From Pseudeuparius sepicola (Eukaryota > Arthropoda > Insecta > Coleoptera > Anthribidae), in NCBI GenBank assembly GCA_963920635.1, contig OY987298.1:38099787-38163786 (forward strand): a stretch of DNA of 64,000 nucleotides, given 5' to 3'. Shown piece after piece: positions 47,014 through 60,056 of this stretch (positions within the stretch are counted from its first letter, which is position 1; each line of letters opens with the position of its first letter). A program made the translations under genes and the position numbers. The notes beneath the pieces were generated by a model. That model ran no database searches. It had not been told where the DNA came from and was given only the letters and a program-made list of their open reading frames with translations.

Positions 47014-47128
47014 ACCTACTAGGTTGAGATACAAATTTCGCGATTTTTCAATTATATGTTTTTATTAAAGAATTAAATGTGGCAATCTTGTTGGATCAAC
47101 CTTTGATGAATATTATTGATTTGTTTAG

Positions 47129-47340
47129 TAATGAGTGGCCGCTGCGGCCTATGCCAGAGGAAGTGGGTCACCCTTTCCTTCTTCACGCTCAGTGGGCGCC
47201 GCGTGAACATGCGCTCGTGATGGTGCAGGACTATGACGTGTACTATCGACGGACGCCGACGTCGCACGTTGGGTACCGCGTCACAAGAACCGCAGTGCCA
47301 GGCGTTGTCAGTCACGGTGTGCCCGATTGGCTTTACGAGG
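47129..47340 (+). CDS. Dpp10: Dpp6/Dpp10-like protein, exon 4 of those visible
   Basis: A 212-bp exon from ttgtttag to GTGAGT; the first base completes Gly with the preceding exon and the last base begins a Glu completed 15 kb later. It encodes NEWPLRPM, QWAPREHALVMVQDYDVYYR, and VVSHGVPDWLYE. The 'QW-[AS]-P-x...DYD-[IV]-YY' strand pair and the 'G-[VI]-x-DW-[VL]-YEEE' motif are conserved in S9B; the two Glu of EEE bind the substrate amino terminus in DPP4 and are also kept in the inactive DPP6/DPP10. Codon use is GC-richer than the intron, as in the other exons. A transposon begins 45 bp beyond the donor. Confidence 0.9.
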
Positions 47341-47385
47341 GTGAGTGAGTAAGAAGTAGTAGGTATCATTTTGAGTACTCATATA

Positions 47386-49367
47386 CAGGGTGTCCGGAAA
47401 TAAATGCACCAACTTGAAAAATTAAAAAGAAAAATGGAAAATATGACGAAAAGTTCTTATGAACATGGGTCCGCAGATGTTTGGTTTTCGAGATGCAGGG
47501 TGTTGAAATTTAAATTTTATTTTCGATTTTTTTAAATAACTTTTTGAGACGACAAAATTTTCCTGCAAAATTTGGTAGTCGGGGCTTTTTTGGGATGAGA
47601 AATCATAATTTGGTATTATTTTTGGTGCAATACGTAGAGGGCGCTGCGTACGCTATCATTATTTAATTTAATTTGTCCTAACTTTTTTGACAGTAAACTT
47701 TTACGACATTTTGTGAATGTATCCTCTTCCCACACGTTTTCTAAACAAAAAAGGTATACTTGGTGCATAACGCCAAAGGTGACCGTTTTCGAGAAATTTT
47801 CAAATTTCTGCAACGATGCAGGTGCATATCGACACTCGTATGATTGTATGTATGTTGTTAGATTATCTTTTCTACTTTTTTCTGAAAAAATGGTGATATT
47901 ACCCATGCAAGAAAAGGTTCAAATGCACCTGATGTATGGAGAGGCCCGTGGAAATTCACGTCTCGCGCGGAGACTGTACTCTGACCGATTTCCCCAACGA
48001 ATACTTCCATATCATTCAATGTTTTCACGTGTGCACCGGCAACTTATGGAAACGGGTTCTGTAAATGTAACAAAATCTAATGCAGGAGGACGTCGTTTGT
48101 TAACAGTGCAACAAGATAGATGTTCAGTCAATTGCTGGGCTGGAATCGTCGGAGATTACATCATTGGTCCACATTTCTTGCCCCCTCGGTTAAATGCTGA
48201 AACTTACCGGTATCTTTTGGAACATGAACTACCAATTCTTATGGAAGATATTCCCCTTGATATTAGACAGAGTTTATGCATGATGGTGCCCCACCACACC
48301 GAGGGCAGATCGTAACCGAATGGCTGAATGAAAATTATCCAAGACGTTGGATTGGTAACAATTCCCCCAACGCAGCATGGCCTCCCCGTTCTGCGGACTT
48401 AAACGCTATGGACTTTTCTTTCTGGGGGGCCATGAAGGATCGCGTCTATGCCGTGCCAATTAGAAATCGCGATCACTTACAACAACGAATCCTTGCCGCG
48501 GCTGAAGATATTAAACAGATACCAAACATTCATTGGAAAATACGTCAAAATTTTGTAAAACGTCTGCGGGTTTGTGTTCAACAAAACGGTTCCCACTTTG
48601 AACACGTTTTACGAAATTGACTAATTTCACTTACCTAATAAAATTCAATTGTAAGAATCGAACTCTTAATAAAAGTTTCATGAAAATAATTTGTAACATT
48701 CATGGTTTCTTGTTTGCAATTTTCTATGAAATGCAGGTAAGTTTCCGAGTTTAGACAGGGGACATGAAACATGGTATGATAATGCCATCTTCCGATGATT
48801 CTAACCGAATTAATGTAGCAATTTTTTTTGTTCACCTTTTGGCGTAAGTTTAAATGTGTTTGTTTATTGTGAACGCCAGGCACCTATGATTAACGCCTAG
48901 AATTTAATTGCATACGAGTGTCGATATGCACCTGCATCGTTGCAGAAATTTGAAAATTTCTCGAAAACGGTCACCTTTGGCGTTATGCACCAAGTATACC
49001 TTTTTTGCTTAGAAAACGTATGGGAAGAGGATACATTCACAAAATGTCGTAAAAGTTTACTGTCAAAAAAGTTAGGGCAAATTAAATTAAATAATGATAG
49101 CGTACGCAGCGCCCTCTACGTATTGCACCAAAAATAATACCAAATTATGATTTCTCATCCCAAAAAAAACATGACTACCAAATTTTGCACGAAAATTTTG
49201 TCGTCTCAAAAAGTTATTTAAAAAAATCGAAAATAAAATTTAAATTTCAACACCCTGCATCTCGAAAACCAAACATCTGCGGATCCATGTTCATATGAAC
49301 TTTTCGTCATATTTTCCATTTTTCTTTTTAATTTTTCAAGTTGGTGCATTTATTTCCGGACACCCTG
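47386..49367 (+). mobile_element. DUF4817-type DDE transposon with about 460-bp inverted repeats
   Basis: Ends CAGGGTGTCCGGAAATAAAT and exact complement; TA at 47384-47385 and 49368-49369. Each arm of about 460 bp runs to 'gcatatcgacactcgtatg', nearly identical between sides. A single deleted transposase lies between. Low arm divergence suggests a fairly recent copy. Confidence 0.92.
47890..48620 (+). pseudogene. DUF4817 transposase with internal deletion and frameshift
   Basis: MVILPMQEKVQMHLMYGEAR followed by RLARRLYSDRFPQR is the DUF4817 HTH domain. After GGRRLLTVQQ the sequence jumps to NCWAGIVGDYIIGPHFLPPR: the segment that should carry the first catalytic Asp is deleted. A frameshift near 48285 leads to MHDGAPPHRGQ...WPPRSADLNAMDFSFWG, containing the second and third acidic residues with 42 residues between them, longer than in classical mariner (34) or Tc1. 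It ends HFEHVLRN, TGA at 48618. Inactive, but within well-matched ends that a related transposase could still recognise. Confidence 0.85.
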
Positions 49368-49369
49368 TA

Positions 49370-50280
49370 GAAAATTTTTTTCTTAAATAGTGCAATTTGC
49401 CCTTTCACTAAATTAGGAAAACCATAAATTTCGATACTACACTCTTTTTAATATAATAGTAGAATAATTACGCATTTTTTCTCGATTTTTTCTGATTTTT
49501 TTAACCAAAATTTTGCCAAAAAAATCTTGAAAAGTTCTGAATTTCAATTTTCAATTACTCATTGAACACCGGGCTGAAGTTAAGAATTTAAGTTCGTAGT
49601 ACTATTTACCTACTACATAGAGGAAACTACTAGGACAAGAAACCAATCAGGTACCTACGAGTTAAATTTCTAGCCTTTTCGGGGGTCATCTGAATCCCTT
49701 TTTGAAATTTGATAAGAAGTAGTCGCAGTTGGCCGAAGAAAAGTTGATCAAAATCGGTCATCAGATAAATATTTTACAAGGATGATATAAGTCCTTAATG
49801 TAGACATACTGTATATGTGACAGTTTATGTTAGAAAAGGAAGGAATAGGGAAGAAGGATTTCTTAGGGGTTTGGGGGTTCGTTTAGATTAAATTGATTAT
49901 CATAATATAACTTCCGAATTTAAAGTGTATAGTTTAGCATTTAATCCAAGTAATAACATTAAAAAATGTAATTACATTAAGATGCAATTAAATGGATTCC
50001 AAGAAAGGATGCAAATATATGCCTTATTTTATAATTTACTGTAATTTCTCACAACGATGTTTCACTCTTATTATTTTAAAGAGGGAAACCCTGAGGATTC
50101 GTGACGTCATTTGAGCGGGAAATTTTAGGTCTACGGTTTGACTTTTGCTTGTAAAAATACATAAAATTTGTGCATAAAAGGAAAGATAAAGCTTTAGCTT
50201 ATGAATAATTATTTAACCTTTATAGAAAATATAAGAAAGAGTTTTTATTTACTAGTGAAAAAACACAATAAATTATTGTA
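49370..50280. other. Dpp intron, AT-rich
   Basis: No coding or transposon structure recognised. Confidence 0.45.
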
Positions 50281-52306
50281 TATGCACTTTTAAGTGGACA
50301 CAAATCAATAAAAAATTGATTTGTTGGGATATTTTCAAAAAAAATTTTTTTGATACAAAGGTCTTCAAAATTGCAATTCCAGGGCCGGCTAAGATTTTTT
50401 TTAAACCCCGATTTTCACAAAATCTATTTAGGTATTTTTTTTATTTAAAATTTGACCATACAGCTTTAATTAGGACCTTCTGCACAGTAAAAAATCCGGT
50501 GTTAAATTTGACACGAAAAGTGGTCTATATAAGTCCACACCATATCTAGTTAATTTTACACCTTCTTTTTTGGTAAATTTCACCAAATGTTCTGGCGAAA
50601 ATAAGAACTATGCTGGTGTGAATATTTAACACGGCGTTGTGTAAGATTAACACCGTGTTGTGTAACTTTAAAACGTAATTTGGTCAAAATGGTGTAATTA
50701 ATTTATTTGGTATTCCCATTTTCTTCTTCTTTCTCTCTTATAATTTTACATATACTTTATTTTAAAGAAATTTCAAATGTCATTGATAAGTACAAATTAA
50801 GGAAATGTGTTATTTGTAAAAATAAAATAAAACTAAAAGATAAAGAAGCTGTATTATGAACCAGGCATATAATATGTGCTTGGTCTTCAATTTAAATTAT
50901 ATTTGTAGGATATAATAATAACAGCAATAAGTAAAGGAAAGACTTTATTTCAGTTCCAAAATATATGAACGATGCCTTACAAATAGGTATATAACAATAT
51001 CAACATTTTCTTTCTTAAAACTTTAAATAAATATTCATTCTCACAGCCAAAAATATTTGGTTAATATATAAAAACGTTATATATATTATAATATTCGTAA
51101 GAAAAGTGTATACCTAACCACAAACACAATAAATGCTTTATGTTATAGGATGCGACCAAACTATATTTCGTACCAATTCTCATACAATGTACTTAAGTAA
51201 CTGTCGTCTTACAGAATTGTCTGTGTGAGACAAAAAGAAACTTCAAACGTTGCGACACAGATATTTAGTTAGATAGGCCTGTTCTCACAAGCACAAGCAG
51301 GTCTCAACTAAGTCGGAGCCAATCAGCAGGCATCAAAACAATGAGAACAGTCAGATAACTTAAAATCCTTCAATTATATTCACGACTGGTTCCTTATTCC
51401 GGTGAGAACAAACTCATATTAACACAGTCGATGAGTATAGGTTATAGGGGCTATCACCTCGTCTATCACACAGTACCTTTCGTCGTCGCATCTGCATATT
51501 CGCCTATCGTTTCAATCCATTTGAATTCACTTTGAAATTTTACTTCACATAACAACACCATTTTTGCACTATCGGCCTGTAGAATCACTTTTATACCTAT
51601 AACTATAACAAAAAATAATTGAAGCTAACAATAGATGAGTTAAGACGAGTTGTTTCTAATAACAAAAAACGTCTTGAAAAATGTATTACGTTAGAAGGCG
51701 GTTATGTTGAAAAAACCCCGATAGTTTAAGATCTAAATATTTTGTTTGTTATTTTATTGTTAAGATTAAATAAATTTTGTTGTTAGTAACTTTGTTTCAA
51801 AAAGCACGGCAAACTTGATCAGAATAAAATTCGAAAAAAGTCTGAACTTTCAGCAGCGGTAGAGAAAAACATCCTGTATTATTTTTTCTTGCAGTCTCGT
51901 CCTTCAATACTTTGGGTGGTCCTGTTAATTATTCAATTGTTTTAAAATCATTCCATGGCACGCTTGGCTCTCCAGGGGCCCTCGAAATCACTACTTTGCG
52001 CAACTTTAAGGCGCTGTAAAACCGAACTCCCTGTATATTTTTAGTTCAAATTTTGAACTTAAGGGTTTTAGAGGGTCCTAATTAACGCTGTATGGTCAGA
52101 TTTTAAATACAAAAGTGCCTAAATAGATTTTGTGAAAATCGGGGTTTAAAACAAATCTTAGCCGGCCCTGGAATTGCAATTTGACAAATGTGTTCACATA
52201 GAAAGTTGCGCATTTTGAAGACCTTTGTATCAAAAATTTTTTTTTGAAAATATAGCAACAAATCAATTTTTTATTGATTTGTGTCCACTTAAAAGTGAAC
52301 ACCCTG
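50281..52306. mobile_element. TA-type foldback (39382 family) with foreign centre
   Basis: The right end ACACCCTG is followed by TA (52307-52308); the left tip is worn. Arms of about 200 bp share 'ttttaagtggacacaaatca', 'attgcaattccagggccggc' and 'ccccgattttcac'. The centre starts with 'cacagtaaaaaatccggtgt' (about 50483) and several 'ggtgt..aacacc' words up to 50700, probably part of another repeat, followed by unassigned AT-rich DNA. Confidence 0.65.
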
Positions 52307-52397
52307 TATATTAAATTTAGACCTTAACTATCAACTGTGAATTATATGCTCATAAAATTTATAAACGTAAAAATTTTCTTGTTTCTTGTTTGTTACA

Positions 52398-52544
52398 TAC
52401 GAAGGCGTAGAAGGACCAACGAATTTTTCTTTATTTTAACGCAATTTGCAATCGACAATTTTGTCGGTCCGATCGACAATTATTGTCGATTGCAAATTGC
52501 GTTAAAATAAAAAAAAAATTCATTGGCCCTTCTACGCCTTCGTA
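52398..52544. mobile_element. Palindromic MITE with TACGA..GGCGTAG-type ends (copy 2)
   Basis: 147 bp; TACGAAGGCGTAGAAGGACC and complement, perfect 6-bp duplication GTTACA (52392-52397, 52545-52550). The interior is a different palindrome from copy 1: 'gcaatcgacaatt...aattattgtcgattgc' around a GTCGGTCCGATC centre. Confidence 0.85.
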
Positions 52545-52550
52545 GTTACA

Positions 52551-54479
52551 AGAACTGCTTAATTTGAAGAAAAATCTTCATTTGGAATTGTGCGCAAGTC
52601 AAATTATGCAAATTATTATTGTTGTTTTGGTAAATATAGATATATCAAAAATATTACCATTACATTGTTATGGAATTATTTAGTAAAACCTTCAGGTTTA
52701 TTCGATTCAGGGGGGAGAAGGGAGATGACAGTTTATGAGAATGCCTTTCGGTGCACTACCTACCTAGAGTTATCTGTGAATGCAAAGGATATAATATTAG
52801 GTACATGCTAGTTTCATTGCATTGTGCGAAGTGTGGACGGTGCGTCATTGGTTCGAAAATTTAAAAGTTAATGAGGGGTTTCGTGTGAAAAATCTTATTA
52901 TTTTGCTAAATGCCAACCTCATGTATGATTTGGCATTTCCCGAATAAGAATCGTAGACCCGGAGTTAACTATTTCAGGTGTATGTAGCCTTTACAGTTTA
53001 CTTGCCAGATCAGCCGTTGTTTGCACAGGAACTAACTCAAATCAACATTGTATAAAATATCTGTTTTTCTAGCGCTGGAAGAAATATGACAGTTAAAAAC
53101 TTTATTATAAACTCTAAGTAGATATATATTAATATAAAATTAATATAAAATAGAGCTTTACTCGTTTTATTTAAAAGGGTTTATAGGGTAAAAATTTACG
53201 TAGTATCGTCCTGCATTTCGCATAATGTGCCTGTCGGTCCACCTTTGCCTTGACAGGTAGATTTGGGTACACCGTATTAATCGCTTTCTCCCTTCTCCCC
53301 CTTATATTTCTGTGGTAATACTACAAATTGAAGCTAAACAGGATTGGTAGGGATTTAGGAAATTTAAAGAATAAATATTTCCATTAAAAATAAGTTTACG
53401 TTTTTTGACTAGGTACTTCCGATGTTCTTTTGTTTTAGTTTTTATCGCCAAAAATATGAGCAAAACAAAAAAAATAGGTGGGTCACTGCCAAGAGAATAA
53501 AATTAAAATTAGACGCTGAGGTGCACACTGCACAACCTATGTGTTTTATACTCGACAGAGTATAAAACATTTTAGACATAAAGTGTCTCGCAAAAGTATG
53601 AAACACATGTTGAACTTGGCATCAAAGTTTTGGCACAATGTTGGATTTAATTGAATACAGGGTGTAAAAAATGTAAAAAAAATTATCCACAGTTAAAAAA
53701 AACAGAGAAAAAAATAAAATTAAGAAAATTCCCAAGTCAATAAAAAAAATTCAGAAGTGTATTAAAACCCTTTGTTGACGGCATTCAGCTGTTAACCTCG
53801 CGTGACGAGGCTGGCGACCTAGGGGCGCTGAGTTGCCAGTTGCACAACATATGAAATCTTTAATTTTTTACGTTTGCACGGAAATCTCAATAGCGACGTG
53901 GAGTTTTTTCTGACATACGACTACAGCATGGTCTAAGTGAAAATTTGGATAGGTATTACCATTTGATTTTCCAATGTCAAACACTGTTGAGATTAAAGGA
54001 TCTGAAATTTTCACCATTAAAATCTAATTATGTATTATATTTGTGAGCGATCCACGAATACGGTCAAATAATCTCGAGTTTTTTAATTATTTGTTGACAG
54101 GATTTGTGTGCAGGATAATCTTCAATTCGCACACACTGCAAACTTGACGCTCTGTCTTCAATATTCCGCAGCAACCTGATAATTTTTTTTTTCATACATT
54201 AAGTACCATGTCTATTAGATCGGCACTGATTTGAGTAAACCATGTTACAGAAACGCAACGTAAGAGCCTCGAAAAATCTGAAAGACACGTTCAAATCCAA
54301 TAATTATGAAATTCGCTAAATCTCAACCTATACTATCATGATCTGTATATTTCAGTCAACGGTGAAAGCACAGAAAAACGGCAAGCCGTTTTTATGTGGT
54401 GAAAGTAACAACTGACATGCCATTTGCCATTTATGCCACAATCGGATTGTCACTTGTTACTGCCTAGATTCTAGGGAGT
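52551..54479. other. Dpp intron, no complete element
   Basis: A solitary transposon end (CAGGGTGTAAAAAATG near 53658) and otherwise unassigned DNA. Confidence 0.4.
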
Positions 54480-54830
54480 GCCGGGTCCAAATTGGCAAAA
54501 ATTTTTAATCGCGCGACCGAGCGAGCGACGCGATGGAAAAACAAACATGATAAGTAGCGAAACGCATGTGGTCAAATCGGAGATGATCGCGCGATCGCGT
54601 TTGTTTGTTTTTCAAACCAGTTTGATTTTCGCAGAAGAGTCGCGCGATTGTTTGCCGGTATCGAGGGTAGAACTCCTCTAATTTGTAGGTACTGCTCGCG
54701 TGTCATTTTGTGACCACACATTCGGTATTCAATTTGGACACAAGCGCGATGATCGCACCCTTCGGGCGACGCGATCGTCGCATCGCTCGCTCGCGCGATC
54801 AAAAATTTTTGCCAATTATTAGGACCCGGC
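54480..54830. mobile_element. MITE with GCCGGGTCC ends, CG-rich subterminal repeats
   Basis: GCCGGGTCC, then 'aattggcaaaaattttt' and 'atcgcgcga...gcgagcga' on the left, mirrored on the right ending GGACCCGGC. Length 351 bp. The target duplication is unclear. The two strands' ORFs here are mirror artefacts. Confidence 0.7.
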
Positions 54831-56325
54831 CTAGGCCACGGCGAATACACCGATGTCATCGGGGTTGCCTCTTCTCTTCTGTCGCTAGGTTGCGCTATAC
54901 ATAGACTTTGGGTTGCGCTACTGGACGAAGGCAGAATATCTAGGGATTTTTTGGAAACAGACAGGCGAACAGACAGCTGTGGAAGGGTCTAGTTTAGAAC
55001 ATTTTAGAATTATTACAGGTTATAAATATGTCCACTGGCCAGTTATCACCAAAAAACGAGCAACGGATCGAGGTGTAGGTGCAGTTTCGTTAGGATAGTG
55101 CTGTTGTCGCGCCGATAGCATTTTTTTGGTGCAATTTAAAAATCATGAGAAAATGTGTGTGCCATCATCTGTGGTCTGCGCAAACTCCCGAAAAGTTCTC
55201 GATAAGAGCTGGTGCTTGTTTCAAATTTTATAACGCTTGCCCTTTGTAGAATCAAGACTGACACCACCTCGGACAACAACATAATGCAGATGAAAGGTAA
55301 TTTTTTATAGTTCGACATTCGAAAATACGGCTGAATACCTAATGCAGTGTGGCAACATCGCTTTCCAACCACATTGACCGTGTCCTTTCAAACAAAGGCA
55401 TCGAGTTACACGGGTACTAATGTTCAGTTGCCCCACGTTTTAAATTTCTCAAAAAAAATCGTATTTTCCTTGTTAGTGGGCCTCCCCCGCTATGTGGTTA
55501 AAATGTTTTACATCATTACTTAATCACCCTGTAGTTATAACGGCAAAACGAAGAATATGACGTTCCCCTGCAATATCCTGGTAATAGGGATTTTTTTTTG
55601 TAATAGTCTCTATAGTCTAACTTTCTTTACCAACTTTACGAAAATCATATCCATTGGATATATTGTCTTATTTGCCTTTAACGTGTGTTACTATAAAACA
55701 TTATACCCATCCAGCATATAAAAAATAACCTCGAAGAAATATGAAGTACCTACATTTTCTCCAGAAAGTCAATTGGCAGAGATATCGCCTTTCCACTCGT
55801 ATAAGGCAAATATCTGAGCAGAAAATAAATCACTATCCTCCTGTTATAGCCCATAAATTCAGCCTCTTTCTGTATTTCCAATTCCATATCATCCATTTCC
55901 ACCCTAGTTCCTTCCAAGCAAATCCTTGTGAAGACTGTTTTTTTTTTTTTGTGAAAATATACAATTCTAATACCTAAATATATCAACAGAATGACGAGAG
56001 TCTTTTATGTGGCTGTTGGCTTCTAGTAACTTGGAAAGTACATGCATTTAATTTCTCAAATCATTAATTTTACCAGTCAAATATCTCGATTACAAAAAAC
56101 GACTTCTCGTAAATTTAACGAGACCCTTCACCCGCAGGAATTCAAACTTTGTAGCTCTGAATAGTAGTTGGAATTTATCTTTAATGAAATGCAAGGTGAA
56201 TAGCGCCAGAATGGCAAAAAACAGAATCCTGCGTTGAGTAAAGAAATAAAGTATTAGTTTTAAATAAAATTTGCATTTTTCCTTGAAAATAATTTCAAAT
56301 GGTTTGAAACCACTGAATCAATAAA
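54831..56325. other. Dpp intron
   Basis: Contains a short direct repeat (GGTTGCGCTA at about 54888 and 54911) and unassigned DNA. 'Gttgagtaaagaaata' near 56236 resembles words near 42029 and 42467. Confidence 0.4.
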
Positions 56326-56329
56326 GTGA

Positions 56330-58140
56330 ACTGCCCAAAATGTATAAGTATCTACAACAGAAAATTAATTTCGAATAGATTTTCTGTGGTTTTTCCAACG
56401 CTGCGTCTGTTCCATGCGATACACACTTGTTGTCTGCTTTTCTCAAAATTTCTACAGATTTTCGTTTATTTTTTAGTTAAAATAACTTCACATAGGAGTG
56501 CTCCTGGAACTAAAATTTACCCCTGGTTAAAATTATATCGGCTTTACAATAACTTCCCCCTTCACCAACAAAGCTTCTGGGGTTGCTCTCGGTCTCTGTC
56601 CCCCCGGAACAGACAGTTATCTCGAGAGCAGCCGAAAGTAAATATCTGGGTTGGAAAGAGATCAATGGGGTGTCGTTGGGCCAGTAATGGATGTTTTTTT
56701 TCGAGGAGATTGGAAACATCGCCGCCAAAGTTTGCAGTTGGGACCCTAAATGGCCACAAGCATCTCCTTATTTTTCTTCGGGGACAAATTCGAATTTGTG
56801 CTTATTTTGTCAAGGAGGGTTACTATTGTATTTAAATTGATGCCTCATAATGGTAACGTTTAATTTTGCCTCGGTGAATTATGCTTTTAAATTATAATCT
56901 CCACCTTGTCTGGAACAACGTGAGGCAGCACTCAATTATTTTCAATGAACACCTGCATGTTGTTATATTATTACAACAACCATTCAAATGCCTAAAACTA
57001 CCTCTCCTGAATCCCGTTATATGCGATGAACAATAATGTCTCTCAGCGTATAAGTTTGCTACAGCAAGCGAAACTTTTTCAGGGGTGTTTACCACTAATA
57101 TCAATAGATGGTGGGAAATAGTCGTTACACCGGTATAATGAGTGTTTTAGGGACAAGATTGGAAACATATCCGTTTCACTTTGCAGACAGAATTCGAAAT
57201 AGCTTATACGAATAATGACCTCTTCTTACTTTTGCACGCAGTGAAGAATCGAAAATGTACCTATTTCATAGAAAATTGACCGCTCATGTTATATGAAAAG
57301 GTTAGATATTTGTCGATTATTGATTCTATATAACGTGCTTAACAGTATCACATAATTTTTTAAAAGCAATAAAAATAATTGTCATATAAGTATTCTCATA
57401 TTAATAATGAGTTGGACCATGATTGTTATGTTGTTGGAAATCACAGTTTCCACCCAGAATTCGGATATTGCTAATTGCAGCCTGAGTACGAAAATATTTC
57501 ACTGGCAACTCCTTACACCCGTAATGGATGTTTTTCACAAGATTATAAATATCGGCTTCCAGTTTGCAGAAACTCTGATACAGGTTCGAAAATCTCAAAT
57601 CGATATTTTCGTAAGGGGCAATTTTATGACCTCTTACTCTATGCACACTGAAATTGACGCGCGTCAGTCAACTTTTATTCACATGATCGTATAGAACAGA
57701 CTAGAGCTAAGCGTTTATTCAAAAAGTGCAACATTAAACGCCAACATAACTTAAAACACGATCAATCGCACGTTATTCTCAAGTGAAATAATCTCTGTTT
57801 AAGCCAATAGAGCCTATATTTGGAAAAATAAATTTGATTGTTCAATATGCGTTCATATTACACACCACTAATCCAAACAAAAATGATGGATCTTGCCGCG
57901 GAAGTGTACTGTTTGGCGACTCAGGCCACTCGAGGGCAGTTATCGCCATTGCACCCGAAGATAAATATTTGGACGAGTTAACGAAATAGGGCGTCGATCC
58001 GACGGTAATGGCTGTTTTTCTCGGGGAGATTGCCGCTTCGGTTTCCAGTTGAAAATCCAAATTTATATAGCTACACCCACGAGCATCTTCCTTATAATAT
58101 CTATAGACACAATAATGAAAGTTGGATACCCGCAAATTGG
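56330..58140 (+). repeat. Ancient tandem array of about 440-bp units (four recognisable)
   Basis: Four cores (56631-56745, 57111-57196, 57485-57575, 57953-58056) share, in order, a '(c)cggTAATGg.tGTTTTTc' word, 'agATTggaaa.atcgg', 'gtTTgcagttg' and a downstream 'gcatct.ccttat' word. The TAATG words are spaced 448, 388 and 484 bp. Divergence is high, so the array is old. No inverted ends or conserved reading frame. Confidence 0.6.
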
Positions 58141-60054
58141 TACGCGTGTTAAGCGAAAAACTCAGTTATAAAATTCTTCATTAGCTAAGTAAAAATAGAG
58201 AATTGTTCCATAATTTCTTCACTTAGTTTTTTCGCACCAACTATTAAAAATTTGCCATCGATATCAAACCCACTTCGTTAGCAGGGTGTTTTATCTGGCC
58301 TTTCAAAACAGAACTTTTGGCATTTCAAAAAGTAAAAGATATACAAAATAAGAATATTGACATATAGGTATCTTGAGTTTATTATCCGTTGGCCAAATAC
58401 TTCACTAAAATTGATAGTTTGGTCATTGGTTGTGGCTTGCCACTACTTAGGAGAGATGATTACGTCTAAAATCTAAAATAATGTCTAAAATCATTTATTC
58501 TCAAATTATCTTGTCATAGATATTATGTAACATTATAGAGTTATGTTTTACCGTTTTCGAGATACCTAACCTACTACTACTATGTTTTCCTGGTTGGTAT
58601 TGAATGAGGAAGCGTCTCTTATAACTATAAATAGATAAAACAAATTGTCGGTCCATAGCCTACTTATCATAGATGGTGTGCAATTAATGTGTTAAGGAGG
58701 AATAAGGAAGAGACAATTCCTTATTCCAAGTCATGGAAAATAGTCGAATATCTCGAAACCGGCAAGATAAAAGTAACATATCAGTGAAAAGTTGACTTAA
58801 AGCGATGAGTGAGGAATAATAAGAGGCGCAACCTTACGGGACGCAGCGTAGCCTAAAACGCGGCCCGAAAAGCATTCGAGATAAAAAGCGTCCGAGACAA
58901 AAAAAAATACATATCCTTCTAGTAAAATAAAAAAATATATAAAATTGTACCGTTAGCCCGTTGTAGAGGGATTGGTGTTCTCGAAAACATAAACAAGTTG
59001 TAAAAATCCGTGGTCGCTAGACGACTATAGCGAGTGGGGGCAACGGGGCGCTTCAGGGTAAGCACACGAAAACCGGCTCGCAATTTTATATGGGCATTGC
59101 GCCACTTATTATTCCCCACTCAACGCTCAACACTTAAATGGCTAGGTCTCAGGCTGGGTATTTAATGGAATTTCCATCTACAGAAAAATAACAATTTCTA
59201 AAAATATTTACTTTCGAAAGTGATATTCAAATTATAGATATTAAATACGTATATATTTTTTTCATTTTTCGAAAAAAAAAACAGTTTTTGGCCTTAACTT
59301 TTCGAGAACATATTATGTCAGTTAATCCTGAAGATAGATTTGAATTCCCAGGAAAAAACTGATTTACACTGGTTTTTAGTTGGTCTTTTTATTGTTTCTA
59401 AAAAATCAAATGAAACGGATTTCCAAAACTCTAGATCATGGTACAAGGTACTAGTTTCATGGAAAATTTTCCATGTACGACACTTCTTAAAAATGTTTAC
59501 AAGTCGGAGGGGGTCAAAACTTGCCATTGTCCGCTTTATGTTTGCTTTGAAAACGCTTTCAGCAATCCCCCGACTAGCATGTCTGTTGTGTACTCTATTC
59601 AATTCTGCGCTGAATGGAAGTTGTTAGGGGATTGTAATAAAAGAGCAGGCTCCAAGTTTCCAAATACATTCATTGCGTACTGGAACTTACAAGGCTTGCC
59701 TGTTTTAAACTTCCATTGTCCCATTATAGCGCCTGTTAAAGGAAGTAAAGATACTTGGAAGATCCTGTTTTAATCAATTTGTTAGCTACAGCCCTTAGGT
59801 TTTACAGTGAAGGGGGAAGGTAACTTCAAAATTAACTTTAGATGGAGTATCACGTAAAGTGTAGTTTTGAAATTCCGTTGTAATTAAGACTTATATTTTT
59901 AAGAAAATTTTGAGACGGCTTCAAATATATATTTAAACTTGTAGTATGAAACAGGAATGGTTTTCGTGTAATTTAAAGGAAGAAATTTATATTACAATAG
60001 TACGGAAATTAAACTTTTGTTGTACAGTTTTATTTTTAATGATTTATCTACATA
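58141..60054. other. Dpp intron with a worn foldback and an unassigned ORF
   Basis: 58280-58800 has weak inverted words ('ttttcgagatac' / 'tatctcgaaaccgg') suggesting an old foldback. At 59438-59773 a 111-codon ORF (cysteine-containing, no known domain) overlaps another at 59340-59627; composition is balanced, but I have no evidence that either is a gene. Confidence 0.35.
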
Positions 60055-60056
60055 TA

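Noticed and set aside
54478..54904. Arg-rich ORFs on both strands
   Set aside because: They read the CG-rich mirrored ends of a MITE and are artefacts of the inverted repeat.
56355..56392. Possible third CACAGA-type hairpin (ACAGAAAA...TTTTCTGTGG)
   Set aside because: Only about 10 paired bases, no GCT-CGC apex and no flanking 7-bp repeat.
59340..59773. Overlapping 95- and 111-codon ORFs as a gene
   Set aside because: No known domain, different overlapping frames with equal merit, no splice or promoter evidence.
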